From contig NC_057814.1 of assembly GCF_018294505.1 (NCBI RefSeq), forward strand, positions 37,017,054-37,081,053: a DNA stretch of 64,000 bases. The letters are read 5' to 3'. The notes beneath the pieces are model-generated. The model was not told the DNA's origin. It was given only the letters and a program-made list of their open reading frames with translations, and did no database searches. Below are positions 9,185-21,225 of the stretch, piece by piece. Every line of letters begins with the position of its first letter. The stretch's first letter is position 1. Position numbers and translations under genes: made by a program. The DNA comes from Triticum aestivum (lineage: Eukaryota > Streptophyta > Magnoliopsida > Poales > Poaceae).

Positions 9185-10343
9185 TGTCGGTGTGGAACGA
9201 CGCCTATGGGATCACAAGGATGCCTACAACGGTTGCCGGAGCGCAGGGTTGCAAGAACAGCGGGATTAGTAGTCAGCACAAGGATCTTTACCCAGGTTCG
9301 GGCCGCGAGGATGCGTAAAACCCTAGTCTTGCTTTGGTGGGTGTATTTCAGAGAGTTCTTGAGCTCTCGAACTAGCTATGGTGAGTGCGTGGTTCGAAAG
9401 AGCCGAATCCTCTTCCAGTATGCCATGGGCCTCCTTTTATAGGCGAAAGGGGCTGCCACAGTGGCATACAGGAGGTGGAAAGGCGTACATTATTGCGAGC
9501 TTATCGCTCGTATTACAGGACAAGTCGCATTTAATGCGCCGCTGAGGTGTCCCCTAGCTTTATCGGGGACGGGGGCGAGGCCCGTCCCGTCCATCGCCGC
9601 TCCTCCTCGCTTCGACACGCGCCCTGGCCAGCGATGCGTGCGGCGCCATGTAGGCAGGCAGGCAGCTGAGGTGGCGCGGTGGGGTAGGGTCTTCACGAAG
9701 ATCTGCATGCCGCCACGCCGGCGCCTGCTGAGTTGGCCTGGAAGCTGCATGTCGCCACGCAGGTGCCTGCCCAGTTGGTTTGGGCTGGTAGCTACATGCG
9801 AACGGCGGTGGAGACTTGGCTGGTGCGGCCCTAGCAGTGGCTCTGCTGGCGTCTTCGGCGAGAGCCTTGCCTTGACGCGCTATGGTCCCCGGCAAGAATC
9901 TTGCCGGGGTCTCGTGGCTCTCCTCGGCAAGGATCTTGCCGAGGATCGTTGTCTTCTAATCCTCATCTGATCTTGAATATGTCTTCACAAAGCTCTGCAT
10001 GCCACCACAGAGGTGCCTCCCAAGCCCTGGCCCCACGTGGCTGATGGTGTTGGGGATGTGGGCTCATGGGTGGCTCGCCCTGTTGGTGTTTGACGAGCCG
10101 CCCCGGCAAAGGGGCTTGCCGGGGTCGCTGAGGCCGCCCCGACAAGGGTCTTGCCGGGGGAACCTGCTTCGTCTTCCTGTCCTTCACGTTCTTTGGCCTT
10201 GGTGTTGCTCTGGTTGTCTTGGGCTTCAGTTTTACCTCGGTTTACCTCCCCTGTTCGGCTTGGTGCGACCGTGGGCGCGGCTCTGACTGCCCGTGCACAG
10301 GTAAAGGGGTACAAAGTTGCGCCCCTTCTTTTGTACACCGACA
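9185..10343 (-). repeat. 3' LTR of the Tat-type Gypsy element
   Basis: 1159 bases, matching the split right-hand LTR (51462-52213 plus 59787-60216) along its length. It contains four imperfect palindromes built on CCCCGGCAAG..CTTGCCGGGG at about 9887-9909, 9923-9943, 10101-10124 and 10137-10160. ORFs within it are shadows. Confidence 0.9.
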
Positions 10344-10945
10344 GGAGCCCCCGGGCCTAGGCCACACATAAGTGTGACACGTTGTTGGGCCAGGCCCAAA
10401 ACACTGCGCTGGCAGGCGGGGCGGTTTTTTACCGCGGTAAAACTTTTCGCGCGCCGCGCTCCCCACGACCTGTGTTGAAGGCGCGTCGTGGAGGGGCGCG
10501 CGTGACGTGGGCGGCATGCGGGGGCGGTTCCTGCATGCATGCGTCACATCGTAGTAAATGGGCAGCTCGCGCCTTCCCCATGAAAGGAGGGAGGCGTGGG
10601 GAGCGGCTTATTTACTGCGCGGGGCCGGGTTGCGGTCTTCAAGGCGTCCACACCCCACGACCACGGGGTGGGGAGAGGTCGCTTCACCCGTCCCCTCGAT
10701 TCTGCACGTTCGCCATGCGTCCTCCATGCTCTTCGGGTGGCAAGCGGTGGAGGCGGGAAACCGGGCCGTCGCTGGTTGGGGCAGCGGGTCGGTCTCGATT
10801 CCCTACGCCTCTGGTGGCTGGATTGGCGGAGCGGGGTGGCCGAGCTCCGACCCCGCCCCTTTATAAGGAGGGGGAAGGGGGAGTGGCATCCCGTACTCTT
10901 CTGTCATCTATCCCCTCCTGCTTCCGCTTCTTCCTTTGACTAGCC
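10344..10945 (+). promoter_or_regulatory. Polypurine tract and promoter of the antisense B3 gene
   Basis: The first ~15 bases, read on the minus strand as cccgggggctcc, are the Gypsy polypurine tract next to the 3' LTR. The rest is GC-rich and contains a TATA box, cctttataagg, at about 10857-10867, roughly 80 bases before the ATG at 10946. This places an independent plus-strand promoter just inside the retrotransposon's 3' LTR. Long ORFs across it lack coding character. Confidence 0.6.
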
Positions 10946-11132
10946 ATGGAGAAAGGGAATCCTGGTCCCTTGTCGGTGGCGGCGAGGGTCGCCGCTCGAC
11001 AGCGCGTCCCTCCCCCTACTGAGCCCGCGGTGGTGGAGCCGGCCGCGAGGGGAAGGGGGAGGGGGCGAGGCCGTGGGCGAGGCCAGGGCAGAGGTCGTAG
11101 TGCTCGGGGAGGAGGAGGACGGGGAGGCGCGC
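10946..11132 (+). pseudogene. Antisense B3-domain gene, N-terminal part
   Basis: The ATG sits in a good context (gccATGg). The 62-residue piece ends in an Arg/Gly run (RGRGRGRGRGQGRGR), typical of nucleic-acid-binding tails. It is cut by insertion of element A; the last five bases, CGCGC, are the target duplication. The reading frame resumes at 42445 with PASPPPMMPLLMEGH. See the C-terminal part for the B3 domain. Confidence 0.7.
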
Positions 11133-14100
11133 TGATACATCTCCAACGTATCTATAATTTTTTATTGTTCCGTGCTATTATATTATCTGTTTTGGATGTT
11201 TATGGGCTTTATTAAACACTTTTATATTACTTTTGGGACTAACCTGTTGACCCAGAGCCCCGTGCCAGTTCCTGTTTTTTCCCTTGTTTCAGTGTTTCGA
11301 AGAAAAGGAATATCAAACGGAGTCGAAACGGAATGAAACCTTCTGGAGAAGTTATTTTTGGAAGGAAAGCTACCCGATAGACTTGGAGTGCACGTCAGGA
11401 AAGAAACGAGGGAGCCACGAGGTAGGGGGGCGCGCCCTCCACCCTCCTGGGCCCCTTGTGGCTCCCCTGACGTACTTCTTCCTCCTATATATACCCATAT
11501 ACCCTAAAACGATCGGGGAACAGAATAGATCGGGAGTTCCGCCGCCGCAAGCCTCTGTAGCCACCAAAAACCAATCGGGACCCTGTTCCGGCACCCTGCC
11601 GGAGGGGGGATCCCTCACCGGTGGCCATCTTCATCATCCCGGCGCTCTCCATGACGAGGAGGGAGTAGTTCACCCTCGGGGCTGAGGGTATGTACTAGTA
11701 GCTATGTGTTTGATCTCTCTCTCTCTCTCTCTCGTGTTCTTGATTTGGCACGATCTTGATGTATCGCGAGCTTTGCTATTATAGTTGGATCTTATGTTGC
11801 TTCTCCCCCTCTACTATCTTGTAATGGATTGAGTTTTCCCTTTGAAGTAATCTTATCGGATTGAGTCTTTAATGATTTGAGAACACTTGATGTACACTAC
11901 TAGGAAAAGGCCTACTAGTGGCGCACCAGTTTTGCCTACTAATGGCGCACTACTGGTGCGCCACTAGCATCACGCCACTAGTATTTTTTACTAATGGCGC
12001 ACCAGTGGTGCGCCATTAGTATCTGGTATACTAATGGCGCACCACTGGTGCGCCATTAGTATAGGCCACAGTGCGCCATTAGTATAGGCCACGGCGCACC
12101 TTCTAACCCCCACCGTGCGCCATTGCTATTTTTGAATTTTGAATTTGGATCTGGATCGCGATTTTTTTGCCCATTTTTTGCTCATTTTCTTGCTCGTTTT
12201 TTTGCACGATATTATTTCAAATTTTGTTCCTGTTTTTGGATCTTGTACGTTCTTTTGCCGTGTTCTTTTGCCGGAGAGGAGTTCGCCGGAGAGGAGGAGG
12301 AAGAGGTCACCGGAGAGGCGCTCGCCTACATCGCCGGAGAGGAGGAGGAGGTCGCCGGAGAGGAGTTCACCGGAGCATCGGAGAGGAGGAAGGAGAAACC
12401 ATGAGGGGATGGGAGGAGAGGAGGGAGGAGGAGCTCACCGGAGAGGAGGGAGGAGGAGCTCATCGGAGAGGAGGGAGGAGGAGCTCACTGGAGAGGAGGG
12501 AGGAGAAACCGTGAGGGGAGGGGAGGGGAGGAGAGGAGGGAGGAGGAGGTCGCCGGAGAGGAGGAGGGTAGTATGGTGGAGGAGAGAAGGGAAGATGGAG
12601 TGGAGGAGAGGAGGAGATGGAGTGGAGGAGAGGTGGAGTGGAGGAGAAGAATGAAGAGGTAAGGAGGAGAGAGGACACGCCCATCCATATATACGGCATA
12701 GTAATGGCGCACCCTGGGCAGGTGCGCCATTACTAATTTTTATTTATTTATTTTGAATTTTGAAGGCGGGAAGATACTAATGGCGCACCATGGGCAGGTG
12801 CGCCATTAGTAACTTTTTTTTGATTTATTTTGAATTTTGAAGGCGGGAAGATACTAATGGCGCACCATGGGCAGGTGCGCCATTAGTAAATTTTTTTATT
12901 TTTTTGATTTATTTTGAATTTTGAAGGCAGGAAGATACTAATGGCGCACCACGGGCAGGTGCACCATTAGTAACTTTTTTTATTTTTTTTGATTTATTTT
13001 GAATTTTGAAGGCGGGAAGATAGTAATGGCGCACCATGGGCAGGTGCGCCATTAGTAAGTTTGAATTTTTTTGCCTCTCGAGATCTTAAAAGCCCCGTAT
13101 CTTTTTTCTGTTAGGTTTTTGAGGATTTTGAAAATGTTTAACGGGGTACCCCCCGTTAAATTCGGATGTAACTTTTCGAGTAGATGATTTTTCATATAAA
13201 AAACTTTTTCGTCCGAGTTCATATGCAAAAGTTATGCCCATTTTTAAAAATTCTCGAGAGATTTTGCAAAAAAGTCGAAAATTCATGTCTGTAAATTTTG
13301 CTAACAACTAGACCACATATCACATGGGAATCTTATTTTCTTTTATTTTTTTGACATTTCTATCATTTTCTTTTATTTTTTGAAACTGAAAAGGCGGTCC
13401 ACAGGGGGGAGGGGGTGCATTCGGGGGAATGTTTGTGCCAAATTACTAATGGCGCACCGTGGGATGGTGCGCCATTACTATTTGAAACATAATTACTAAT
13501 GGTGCACCGTGGGATGGTTCGCCATTACTAGTTCAACTAGTAATGGCGCACCACTCCCACGGTGCACCGTGGATATGGTGCGCCATTAGTATTTGCACAC
13601 TAATGGCGCACCAACACATGGTGCGCCATTAGTATTTAGTAATGGCGCACCACATGTACAGTGCGCCATTAGTGTCCATATTGGCTATAGCTGTTTTTGT
13701 AGCAGTGGTATGTCTTGCCGTGCGTATCTGTGGTGACATTGGGATATCATGTGATTCACTTGATGTATGTTTTGGTGATCAACTTGCGGGTTCCACCCAT
13801 GAACCTATGCATAGGGGTTGACACACGTTTTCGTCTTGATTCTCCGGTAGAAACTTTCGGGCACTCTTTGAGGTTCAATGTGTTGGTTGAATAGATGAAT
13901 CTGAGATTGTGTGATGCATATCATATAATCATACCCACGGATACTTGAGGTGACATTGGAGTATCTAGGTGACATTAGGGTTTTGGTTGATTTGCGTCTT
14001 AAGGTGTTATTCTAGTACGAACTCTAGGGCTGTTTGTGACACTTATAGGAATAGCCCAATGGATTGATTGGAAAGAATAACTTTGAGGTGGTTTCGTACC

Positions 14101-14601
14101 CTACCATAATCTCTTCGTTTGTTCTCCGCTATTAGTGACTTTGGAGTGACTCTTTGTTGCATGTTGAGGGATAGTTATATGATCCAATTATGTTATTATT
14201 GTTGAGAGAACTTGCACTAGTAAAAGTATGAACCCTAGGCCTTGTTTCCTAGCATTGCAATACCGTTTACGCTCACTTTTACCACTTGTTACCTTGCTGT
14301 TTTTATATTTTCAGATTACAAAAACCTATATCTACCACCCATATTGCACTTGTATCACCATCTGTTCGCCGAACTAGTGCACCTATACAATTTACCGTTG
14401 TATTGGGTGTGTTGGGGACACAAGAGACTCTTTGTTATTTGGTTGCAGGGTTGCTTGAGAGAGACCATCTTCATCCTACGCCTCCCACGGATTGATAAAC
14501 CTGAGGTCATCCACTTGAGGGAAATTTGCTATTGTCCTACAAACCTCTGCACTTGGAGGCCCAACAACGTCTACAAGAAGAAGGTTGCGTAGTAGACATC
14601 A
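11133..14601 (+). repeat. 5' LTR of element A, interrupted by a CACTA element
   Basis: After removal of the CACTA insert (11895-13707 plus its GTA duplication) this LTR is about 1653 bases, against 1638 for the right copy (40802-42439), and the two align throughout. A CT microsatellite lies near 11716-11733. The promoter region probably includes cctatatataccc near 11483. Confidence 0.9.
11895..13707. mobile_element. Non-autonomous CACTA element, 1.8 kb
   Basis: Starts CACTACTAGGAAAAGG and ends with the complement of CACTGCTACAAAAACAGC; the 3-bp duplication GTA lies at 11892-11894 and 13708-13710, and the uninterrupted right LTR (41571 onward) shows the empty site. Both ends carry inverted ACTAATGGCGCACC / GGTGCGCCATTAGT pairs: about five left (11930-12120) and ten right (12700-13060 and 13440-13680). 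The centre (12260-12660) is a GA-rich tract of gccggagaggagg-like repeats that opens long shadow ORFs. No transposase is encoded; the larger CACTA at 20591 has the same subterminal motif and could supply one. Confidence 0.9.
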
Positions 14602-14787
14602 AGCAGTTTCTGGCGCCGTTGCAGGGGAGGCTAGGTAAGCGGCACTCACACCCCATCAACTAAACTCTTTTCTGGCGCCGTTGCCGGGGAGGTGAGTGCT
14701 TGAAGGTATATCTTTAGATCTTGCAATCGAATCTTTTTGTTTCTTGTTTTATCGCTAGTTTAGTTTATATAAGAAAACTACAAAAAA
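14602..14787 (+). promoter_or_regulatory. Primer binding site of element A, present twice
   Basis: TGGCGCCGTTGCCGGGG is complementary to the 3' end of plant tRNA-Asp(GUC). A perfect copy lies at 14674-14690, and an earlier copy directly after the LTR at 14611-14627 has one change (gcagggg). The 63-base spacing suggests a local duplication or a template-switch event. The rest is leader. Confidence 0.75.
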
Positions 14788-15517
14788 ATGGAATTGAGTT
14801 TGTCTCATACGCTTCATCTTTTTAATATCTTTCATGAGTATGATGGAAAGGAAAATTGTGCCAAAGTGTTAGAAGAAGAATGCATTAAAATGTTTGCACT
14901 AAATCTTTGAACGATGAACATGATTGCAATGTTGTTAGTATGAACTCCTTGAATATCTATGGTACTAATGATGATTGCACTAGTCATGATGAAAATGTCT
15001 CCTATAAACATGTCAATTTTTGTGGAGGGCATTGGGTTTGCAAGTACACACAAAATAGGGAAGATAGATATTGCAAGAGGCATAAGCATTTAGAAACTAA
15101 ATTGTTGCAAGAAAGGCTAGATGTTTGTGCTGAAAATTTAAATTTTCTTGGCCATACTTGTGAACTTTCCAATGAACGGGGTCATTTAACTATTCGATGC
15201 AAATTGTTTCATGATCTAATCGTGTCCAAAAATTGTGATGACTTGATTTCCCTTGCACATTATAATGAACTTAGTTTGTTTATGGGCTACGAAGAAATGA
15301 AACGTATGACTAACTATCTTCCAGAATTTGCCCATTATAAACTTCTTGAATTTGATCTAGAGGAAATTTATATGTATTGTGCGGCGAATTGCATTGAAAA
15401 TCCTTATATTGCCAAGAAAAGAAAAGAAATAGAAGATGAAGAAAATACTAATGAAAGGGAAGAGACTTCCCAATATCCTCCTATTATTTCTTATGATGAA
15501 TCAGGTAATGAGGAGGG
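14788..15517 (+). pseudogene. Element A ORF, N-terminal part
   Basis: The likely start is the ATG at 14788 (MELSLSHTLHLFNIFHEYDG). One base shift near 14895-14910 moves the protein into the frame beginning NDEHDCNVVSMNSLNIYG, which stays open up to the Copia insertion. The sequence is rich in Cys, His, Asn and acidic residues (HVNFCGGHWVCKYTQNRED, LFHDLIVSKNCDDLISLAHYNELSLFMGYEEM). I recognise no gag, protease or polymerase motif. The frame resumes in phase at 36818 after removing one GAGGG copy. Element B encodes a related protein (56955-58086). It may be a degenerate or novel gag; this is a guess. Confidence 0.65.
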
Positions 15518-16847
15518 TGTTGGAACAGGCGGTACGCTATGCTAGCGCCAAATAGAATTTTCTACCGCGCACCCAAGATCATGTTGCTCGAAATAGATCA
15601 CGAGATCGGGTTTACCACTAGACGCGCAGTCACCACATCGGAAGTAGAGTTGGTGATGTGTGTAGCCGATCTCCCGCGAACAGCGAAGACCCGTGAACGG
15701 TGATCTCACGCGAACGGCACCTCGCGGTTCCCTCGAACGGTTCGTCCAAGCACCGCAGATGCGATGCCTCCAAGGTATCCACACGTACGGGGAGCAGCGT
15801 CGAGCGGCGGACTGCTAGGTCCGGTCGCGCAGCATGGGCATGGGGAGTGGCGGTGGCTAACTAGGGTTCAATCCGATCAACCCTAAGTGGTGTGCCCACT
15901 CCCCTTTATATAGACCTCCGAGGTGGGCTCAACACTTGAGCCCACTAGGAGTCCACATCCATTTTTCACTCAAATCCAATCCGAATGGGCTGCAGCCCCT
16001 TAAGTGTGCGACCCTATAGGTTCACGTACACATGGACACGACCAGAGTCGATAGTTGGTAGCGGCTCCTAGCAGAACATGCCAACTCCCATGTGGGTGTA
16101 AAGTCGTTTGACGAACCTCAACAATGTGGCATATGCAACATTCCTTTTGCCTCACGATATTTGTTGTCGAGCTCAAGGCGAGTACTTGTCACCCTTGTGT
16201 TAGCTCGACCTCTCTTCTCGAAACCATGATACAGATTCCCGAACTGGGTTAACACTTAACCCAGTCGCATGGCCATGCTTTCCGAATCTGATCACTCGAG
16301 AGGGCCCAGAGAATATCTCTCCAAATAGGAGGGGCAAATTCCATCTTGGTCAACCATGTCTCGCGGCATGTCTCACGACTCACCTAAAAGCTACCTTTAT
16401 AACTACCCAGTTACGGAGTAGCGTTTGATAGACCCTAAGTGAGTCGATCCTCATCCCGAGAACATGCAAGGACCTCAGGTGTAGGACGTGGCATAGACAT
16501 TGCACTTGAGACTAACAGATGACTATATCTCGCTGCGTCTCAAAGTGGGTCTGTCCGGCTCGATGATCTCCATCCCCGAGCCCATATTATCGGTTTAGCA
16601 TCTCCATGCACATGACTTGTGAAACATAGTCATCAACCGAGTCGTATACTAGTCAAGGATATGTGTCCGCATAACCTTATCAACTAGGGACCATTAAAAC
16701 AATCATCATACAATACATAGTTCCACAAACAAGTCACATAGTTATTGATACATATCATTGATGATGTTCAAGGACAATACAAAGGACTCATGAATACATA
16801 TGGAAATATCATCATCACATGATTGCCTCTAGGGCATATCTCCAACT
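15518..16847 (-). repeat. 3' LTR of the Copia element
   Basis: Same length as the right copy (1330). The terminal base is changed: it ends tccaact instead of tccaaca, so the element-side TG of the 3' LTR reads AG. About eight substitutions are visible in the first 100 bases against the right LTR, fewer elsewhere. The polypurine tract gcaagtgggagac (minus strand) abuts it at 16848-16860. Confidence 0.95.
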
Positions 16848-16867
16848 GTCTCCCACTTGCACTAGAG

Positions 16868-19310
16868 TCAATCATTTAGGCATTGTGTGCCCATGGAGCT
16901 CATGTGCGCCTCATGCTTCGGACGTGGGAGAGGCTTCGTCAATGGATCAGCAACATTTGCATCCGTGTGTACCTTGCATATGTTTACATCACCTCTTTCG
17001 ACAATGTCACGAATAAGGTTAAAACTCCTGAGTATGTGTTGGGTTTTATGATGGTTCCGTGGTTCCTTGACTTGCGCAATGGCACCACTATTATCACAAT
17101 AGAGGTCCAATGGATTAGACGCGCCCTCAACCACACCAAGATCAGAAATAAAATTCTTCACCCAAACACCTTCTTTTGCAGCTTCAGAAGCCGCAATGTA
17201 CTCGACCTCTGTTGTAGAATCAGCTACCGTATCTTGCTTGGAGCTCCTCCAGCTCACTGCTCCTCCGTTCAGAATGAACACAAACCCAGATTGCGATCGA
17301 CTATCATCCCTATCTGTTTGGAAACTAGCATCGGTGTAACTATTTACAACGAGCTCATCCTCACCTCCATAAACCAGGAACATATCCTTAGTCCTTCTCA
17401 AGTACTTAAGGATATTCTTAATCGCTGTCCCGTGACTCTCCCCTGGATCAGCCTGGTATCACGCTAAGAGCAAAACTAACATCGGGACGAGTACATACCA
17501 TAGCATACATGATGGAACCAACAGCCGAAGCATACGGAATCCCATCCATGCATCTTCTCTTATCAGGAGTCGTAGGACTCTGAGTCTTGCTAAGACTAAT
17601 GCCATGTGACATGGGCAAGAAAACTTTCTTGGCATCTTGCATGTTGAACCGCTTCAACACCTTGTCAATATACGCACTCTGGCTTAATCCAATAAGCCTT
17701 CTCGATCTATCTCTATAGATCTTGATTCCCAAAATGTAAGCTGCTTCTCCCAAGTCCTTCATAGAAAAACTATTTTTCAATGAGTCCTTGAGAGATTCAA
17801 GCATTTGAACATCATTTCCAATCAATAATATGTCATCCACATATAAGATCAGAAATGCAACTGAGCTCCCACTGACCTTCTTGAATACACAATGATCACA
17901 GTCATTCTTGATGAAGCCAAACTCTTTGACAGTTTCATTAAAACGAATTTTCCAATTCCGAGATGCTTGCCTTAATCCATAAATGGATCTCTGAAGCTTG
18001 CATACCATGCTAGACTTCTTTGGATCGACAAAACCCTCGGGTTGTGTCATATACACATCCTCGGTTAAATTTCCATTAAGGAAAGCCGTTATGACATCCA
18101 TCTGCCGTATTTCATAGTCGAAATATGCCGCTATAGCAAGAATGATCCAAATTGATTTAGGCATCGCTACCGGTGAGTAAGTCTCATCGTAGTCAACTCC
18201 TTGAACTTGTCGATAACCTTTAGCAACAAGTCGAGCCTTATGGACTGTGACATTTCCGTCCATATCAGTTTTCTTCTTAAAGATCCACTTGCACTCAATG
18301 GCTCGAACGCCATCCGGCAGATCAACCAATTTCCAAACTTGATTGTCATCCATGGACTTTAATTCGGATCTCATGGCCTCAAGCCATAACTCGGAATCAG
18401 GGCTCTCCATCGCTTCCGCATACGTAGTCGACTCGTTGTTCTCCAAGAACAACACATTGCAGTCATGCAAATTGCGTAACCTTTCCGACCTCCATGGAAC
18501 CGGTGTCGACTCCACTACGGGTTCCCTGACTAACTCCGGTGTGACAGTATCACCTACCGGAACGTCCCCGTGTGGTTCTCGAATTTCTTCTAGTCGGTCC
18601 GTCCTCCCACTAGCCTTCCGATTGAGAAACTCTTTCTCAAGGAAAGCTCCATGTCGAGCGACAAACACTTTGCCCTCTTCACGGTTGTAGAAGAAATATC
18701 CCAAGGTTTCCCTTGGATATCCCACGAATATGCACTTGTCTGATTTGGGTGTGAGCTTATCCGACTGGAGTCGCTTAACATATGCTTCACATCCCCAAAT
18801 TTTCAGAAAAGACAAACTATGACTCTTCACATTCCATATCTCATATGGTGTCTTATCTACGGACTTAGGTGGTACCCTGTTTAGTGTGAAAGCTGCAGTT
18901 TCTAGAGCGTATCCCCAAAATGACAAGGGTAAATCCGACTGACTCATCATCGATCGGACCATGTCCAACAGGGTCCGATCCCTCCGTTCTGACACACCAT
19001 TTCTCTGTGGCGTACCCGGAGGAGTCAGTTGTGGAACTATTCCACGATCCTTCAGATGATCATCGAACTCCTGGCTCATATACTCACCGCCACGATCAGA
19101 TCGTAGAAGTGTGATTTTCTTGCCGAGTTGATTTTCCACTTCGTTCTGAAACTCCTTGAAATTTTCAAAAGTTTCTGACTTGTGCCTCATCAAGTAGACA
19201 TATCCATATCTACTCAAGTCGTCGGTGAAAGTCACGAAGTATTGGAAACCACCTCTGGCTGTCGTGCTCATTGGTCCCACATACATCACTATGTATAAGT
19301 TCCAACAACT
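16868..19310 (-). pseudogene. Copia integrase, reverse transcriptase and RNase H
   Basis: A long frame (19290 to 17448) covers most of integrase: GGFQYFVTFTDDLSRYGY, RSDRGGEYMSQEF (second catalytic Asp), TPQRNGVSERR (catalytic Glu). It then covers RT with KARLVAKGYRQVQGVDYDETYSPV, MDVITAFLNG and YVDD at 17832-17843. A frameshift between about 17400 and 17460 leads into RNase H: ELVVNSYTDASFQTDRDDSRSQSG, GGAVSWRSSKQDTVADSTTEVEY, LYCDNSGAI, ending HMSSMGTQCLND. A second frameshift near 19280 separates the first integrase Asp (LIHSDVCG). The domains are otherwise well preserved, so inactivation is fairly recent. Confidence 0.9.
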
Positions 19311-20587
19311 CGGACGCCCTCTCGCAACTCTTTGCAAAAGGAGTCTTAGTCATCTTACCGAGTAGGAAAGAGTCGCATGTCTCGAATGATTCAAACTCAA
19401 ACGAAGTTAGAATTCCATCATCATGGAGCTTCTTCATGCACTTTTGACTAATGTGTCCTAGTCGACAATGCCAGATGTAAGTCGGATTTATCTCATTAGG
19501 CTTATGCCTCTTGAAATTTATGTTATAGACTGATTCACCTTCAAGATCTAGGATAAATAACCCATTTACAATGGGTGCAAAGCCATGAAATATATTGTTC
19601 AAGTAAATAGAACAACCATTGTCCTTAATACTGAATTCATAACCTTGTCTCATCAAACATGAGGTAGAAATAATGTTTCGTCTCAAAGCAGGAACATAAT
19701 AACAATTATCAAGTTCCATTACAAATCCTGAAGGTAAATTAAGTTGCATAGTGCCGACGGCCAATGCAGCAACTCTTGCTTTATTCCCGACGCGAATGTC
19801 AACTTCTCCTCTTGCGACATTCCTAGTTCTGCTTAGCCCCTGCATCGAGTTGCATATGTGAACAACCGATCCGGTATCATATACCCAAGAGCTACTAGAA
19901 ACATCAGCAAGATAAATGTCTATAACATATACAACAAGTGTACCTGAAGAAGAAGTCATACTTCCAGTCTTCTTGCCCTTCTCGGCAAGCCACTTGCTAC
20001 AATTCGTTTTCCAGTGTCCGGGTTCCTTGCAATGAAAGCAAATACTCCCCGAAGCCGTCCCTGACTTAGGCGCAGCGGCTGTAGTTGGAGTTGCCTCCTT
20101 CTCTTTGCCCTTTGCCTTAGCCTTTTTCTTGGACCAGCTCTTCTTGACCTTAGCCGAGTTCTGCACCATCAACACTTGACGATGTGTACCTTTCTTGATA
20201 TCCTGCTCTGCCACTTGAGCATCCCATGCAATTCAGTGAGCTTCTTTTCCATCCCATGCATATGGTAGTTCGCGATGAACGGCCCATAGCTGTCCGGAAG
20301 AGAACCCAGAATTGTATCTGTGGACAACTCATCCCCAAGTGGGAAGCCCAGCCTATCCTGAGCTTGCATGTACCCGATCTTCTTGATCACATGCGGGCTC
20401 AGTGGATCACTCTCTTTCAGCTTACAATCCATCAAGGATCGCCAGACGTTGAACCTTTCGGTCCTAGCCTGCATTTGAAACATGCTCTTAAGGTTCTCGA
20501 TCATATCGAAAGCCTCAATATTTTCGAACTACTGCTGCAGATCAGGCTCCATAGAAGCCAGCATGAGACAGCTGATCTCGTTTGATT
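19275..20587 (-). pseudogene. Copia gag C-terminal part, protease and integrase zinc finger
   Basis: Read from the right: after the CACTA insertion gag continues ESNEISCLMLASMEPDLQQ, an in-frame TAG (20529-20531), then FENIEAFDMIENLKSMF and LGDELSTDTILGSLPDSYGPF. A frameshift near 20200-20215 leads to a Lys-rich linker, the zinc knuckle CFHCKEPGHWKTNC, and the protease region SSSWVYDTGSVVHICNS (DTG active site). Next comes the GAG-pre-integrase HHCC region around YIWHCRLGHISQKCMKKL, ending at SDVCG. All motifs are in canonical order. Confidence 0.9.
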
Positions 20588-20590
20588 CAT

Positions 20591-21225
20591 CACTACTAGA
20601 AAAAGGGCTATAGATGGGATTGACACTAATGGCGCACCAGACAAGCCGTGCGCCATTAGTATATACTAATGGTGCACCACCTTCTGATACGCCATTAGAG
20701 ATGAAACTACTAATGGCGCACCTGGCCCAGGGTGCGCCATTAGTATCAAAAAAAAAATTTAACTAGTGCGCCTGTCCAAACATACTAATGGCGCATCCAG
20801 AGACAGTGCGCCATTAGTAGTTGAAACTACTAATGGCGCACCTGGCCCAGGGTGCGCCATTAGTATCAAATTTTTTTTTTTAACTAGTGCGCCTGTCCAA
20901 ACATACTAATGGCGCATCCAGAGACAGTGCGCCATTAGTAGTTGAAACTACTAATGGCGCACGTGGACCAGGGTGCGCCATTAGTATCCAATTTTTTTTT
21001 AACTAGTGCGCCTGTCCAAACATACTAATGGCGCATCCTGCCCACGGTGCGCCATTACTAGTTGTAACTAGTAATGGCGCACCTGTCCCAGGGTGCGCCA
21101 TTAGTATAAAAAGTTTTTTTTAACTAGTGCGCCTGTCCAAACATACTAATGGCGCACCACCAGGAGGTGCGCCATTAGTAACTTGGATTACTAATGGCGC
21201 ACCTAGAGTTGGTGCGCCATTAGTA
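20591..21225. repeat. 5' subterminal repeat region of the large CACTA
   Basis: About ten inverted pairs in which ACTAATGGCGCACC is followed within 10-25 bases by its complement GGTGCGCCATTAGT, plus a half-motif aactagtgcgcctgtccaaa at four places spaced about 120 bases (20762, 20882, 21002, 21122). Such clusters are transposase-binding regions in CACTA elements. Confidence 0.85.

Noticed and set aside
9185..10343. Several 70-170-residue ORFs in the LTR and its right-hand partner
   Set aside because: They coincide with GC-rich LTR sequence, differ between the two LTR copies by frameshifts, and lie outside the coding region.
12123..12730. Long GE/R-rich ORFs on both strands
   Set aside because: They translate a low-complexity gccggagaggagg tract inside a non-autonomous CACTA; several frames are open at once and none has protein-like composition.
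20591..21225. Regularly spaced identical words with short spacers resembling a CRISPR array
   Set aside because: The words form inverted pairs (ACTAATGGCGCACC and its complement), lie at CACTA termini next to CACTACTAG, and the context is a plant genome. They are transposon subterminal repeats.
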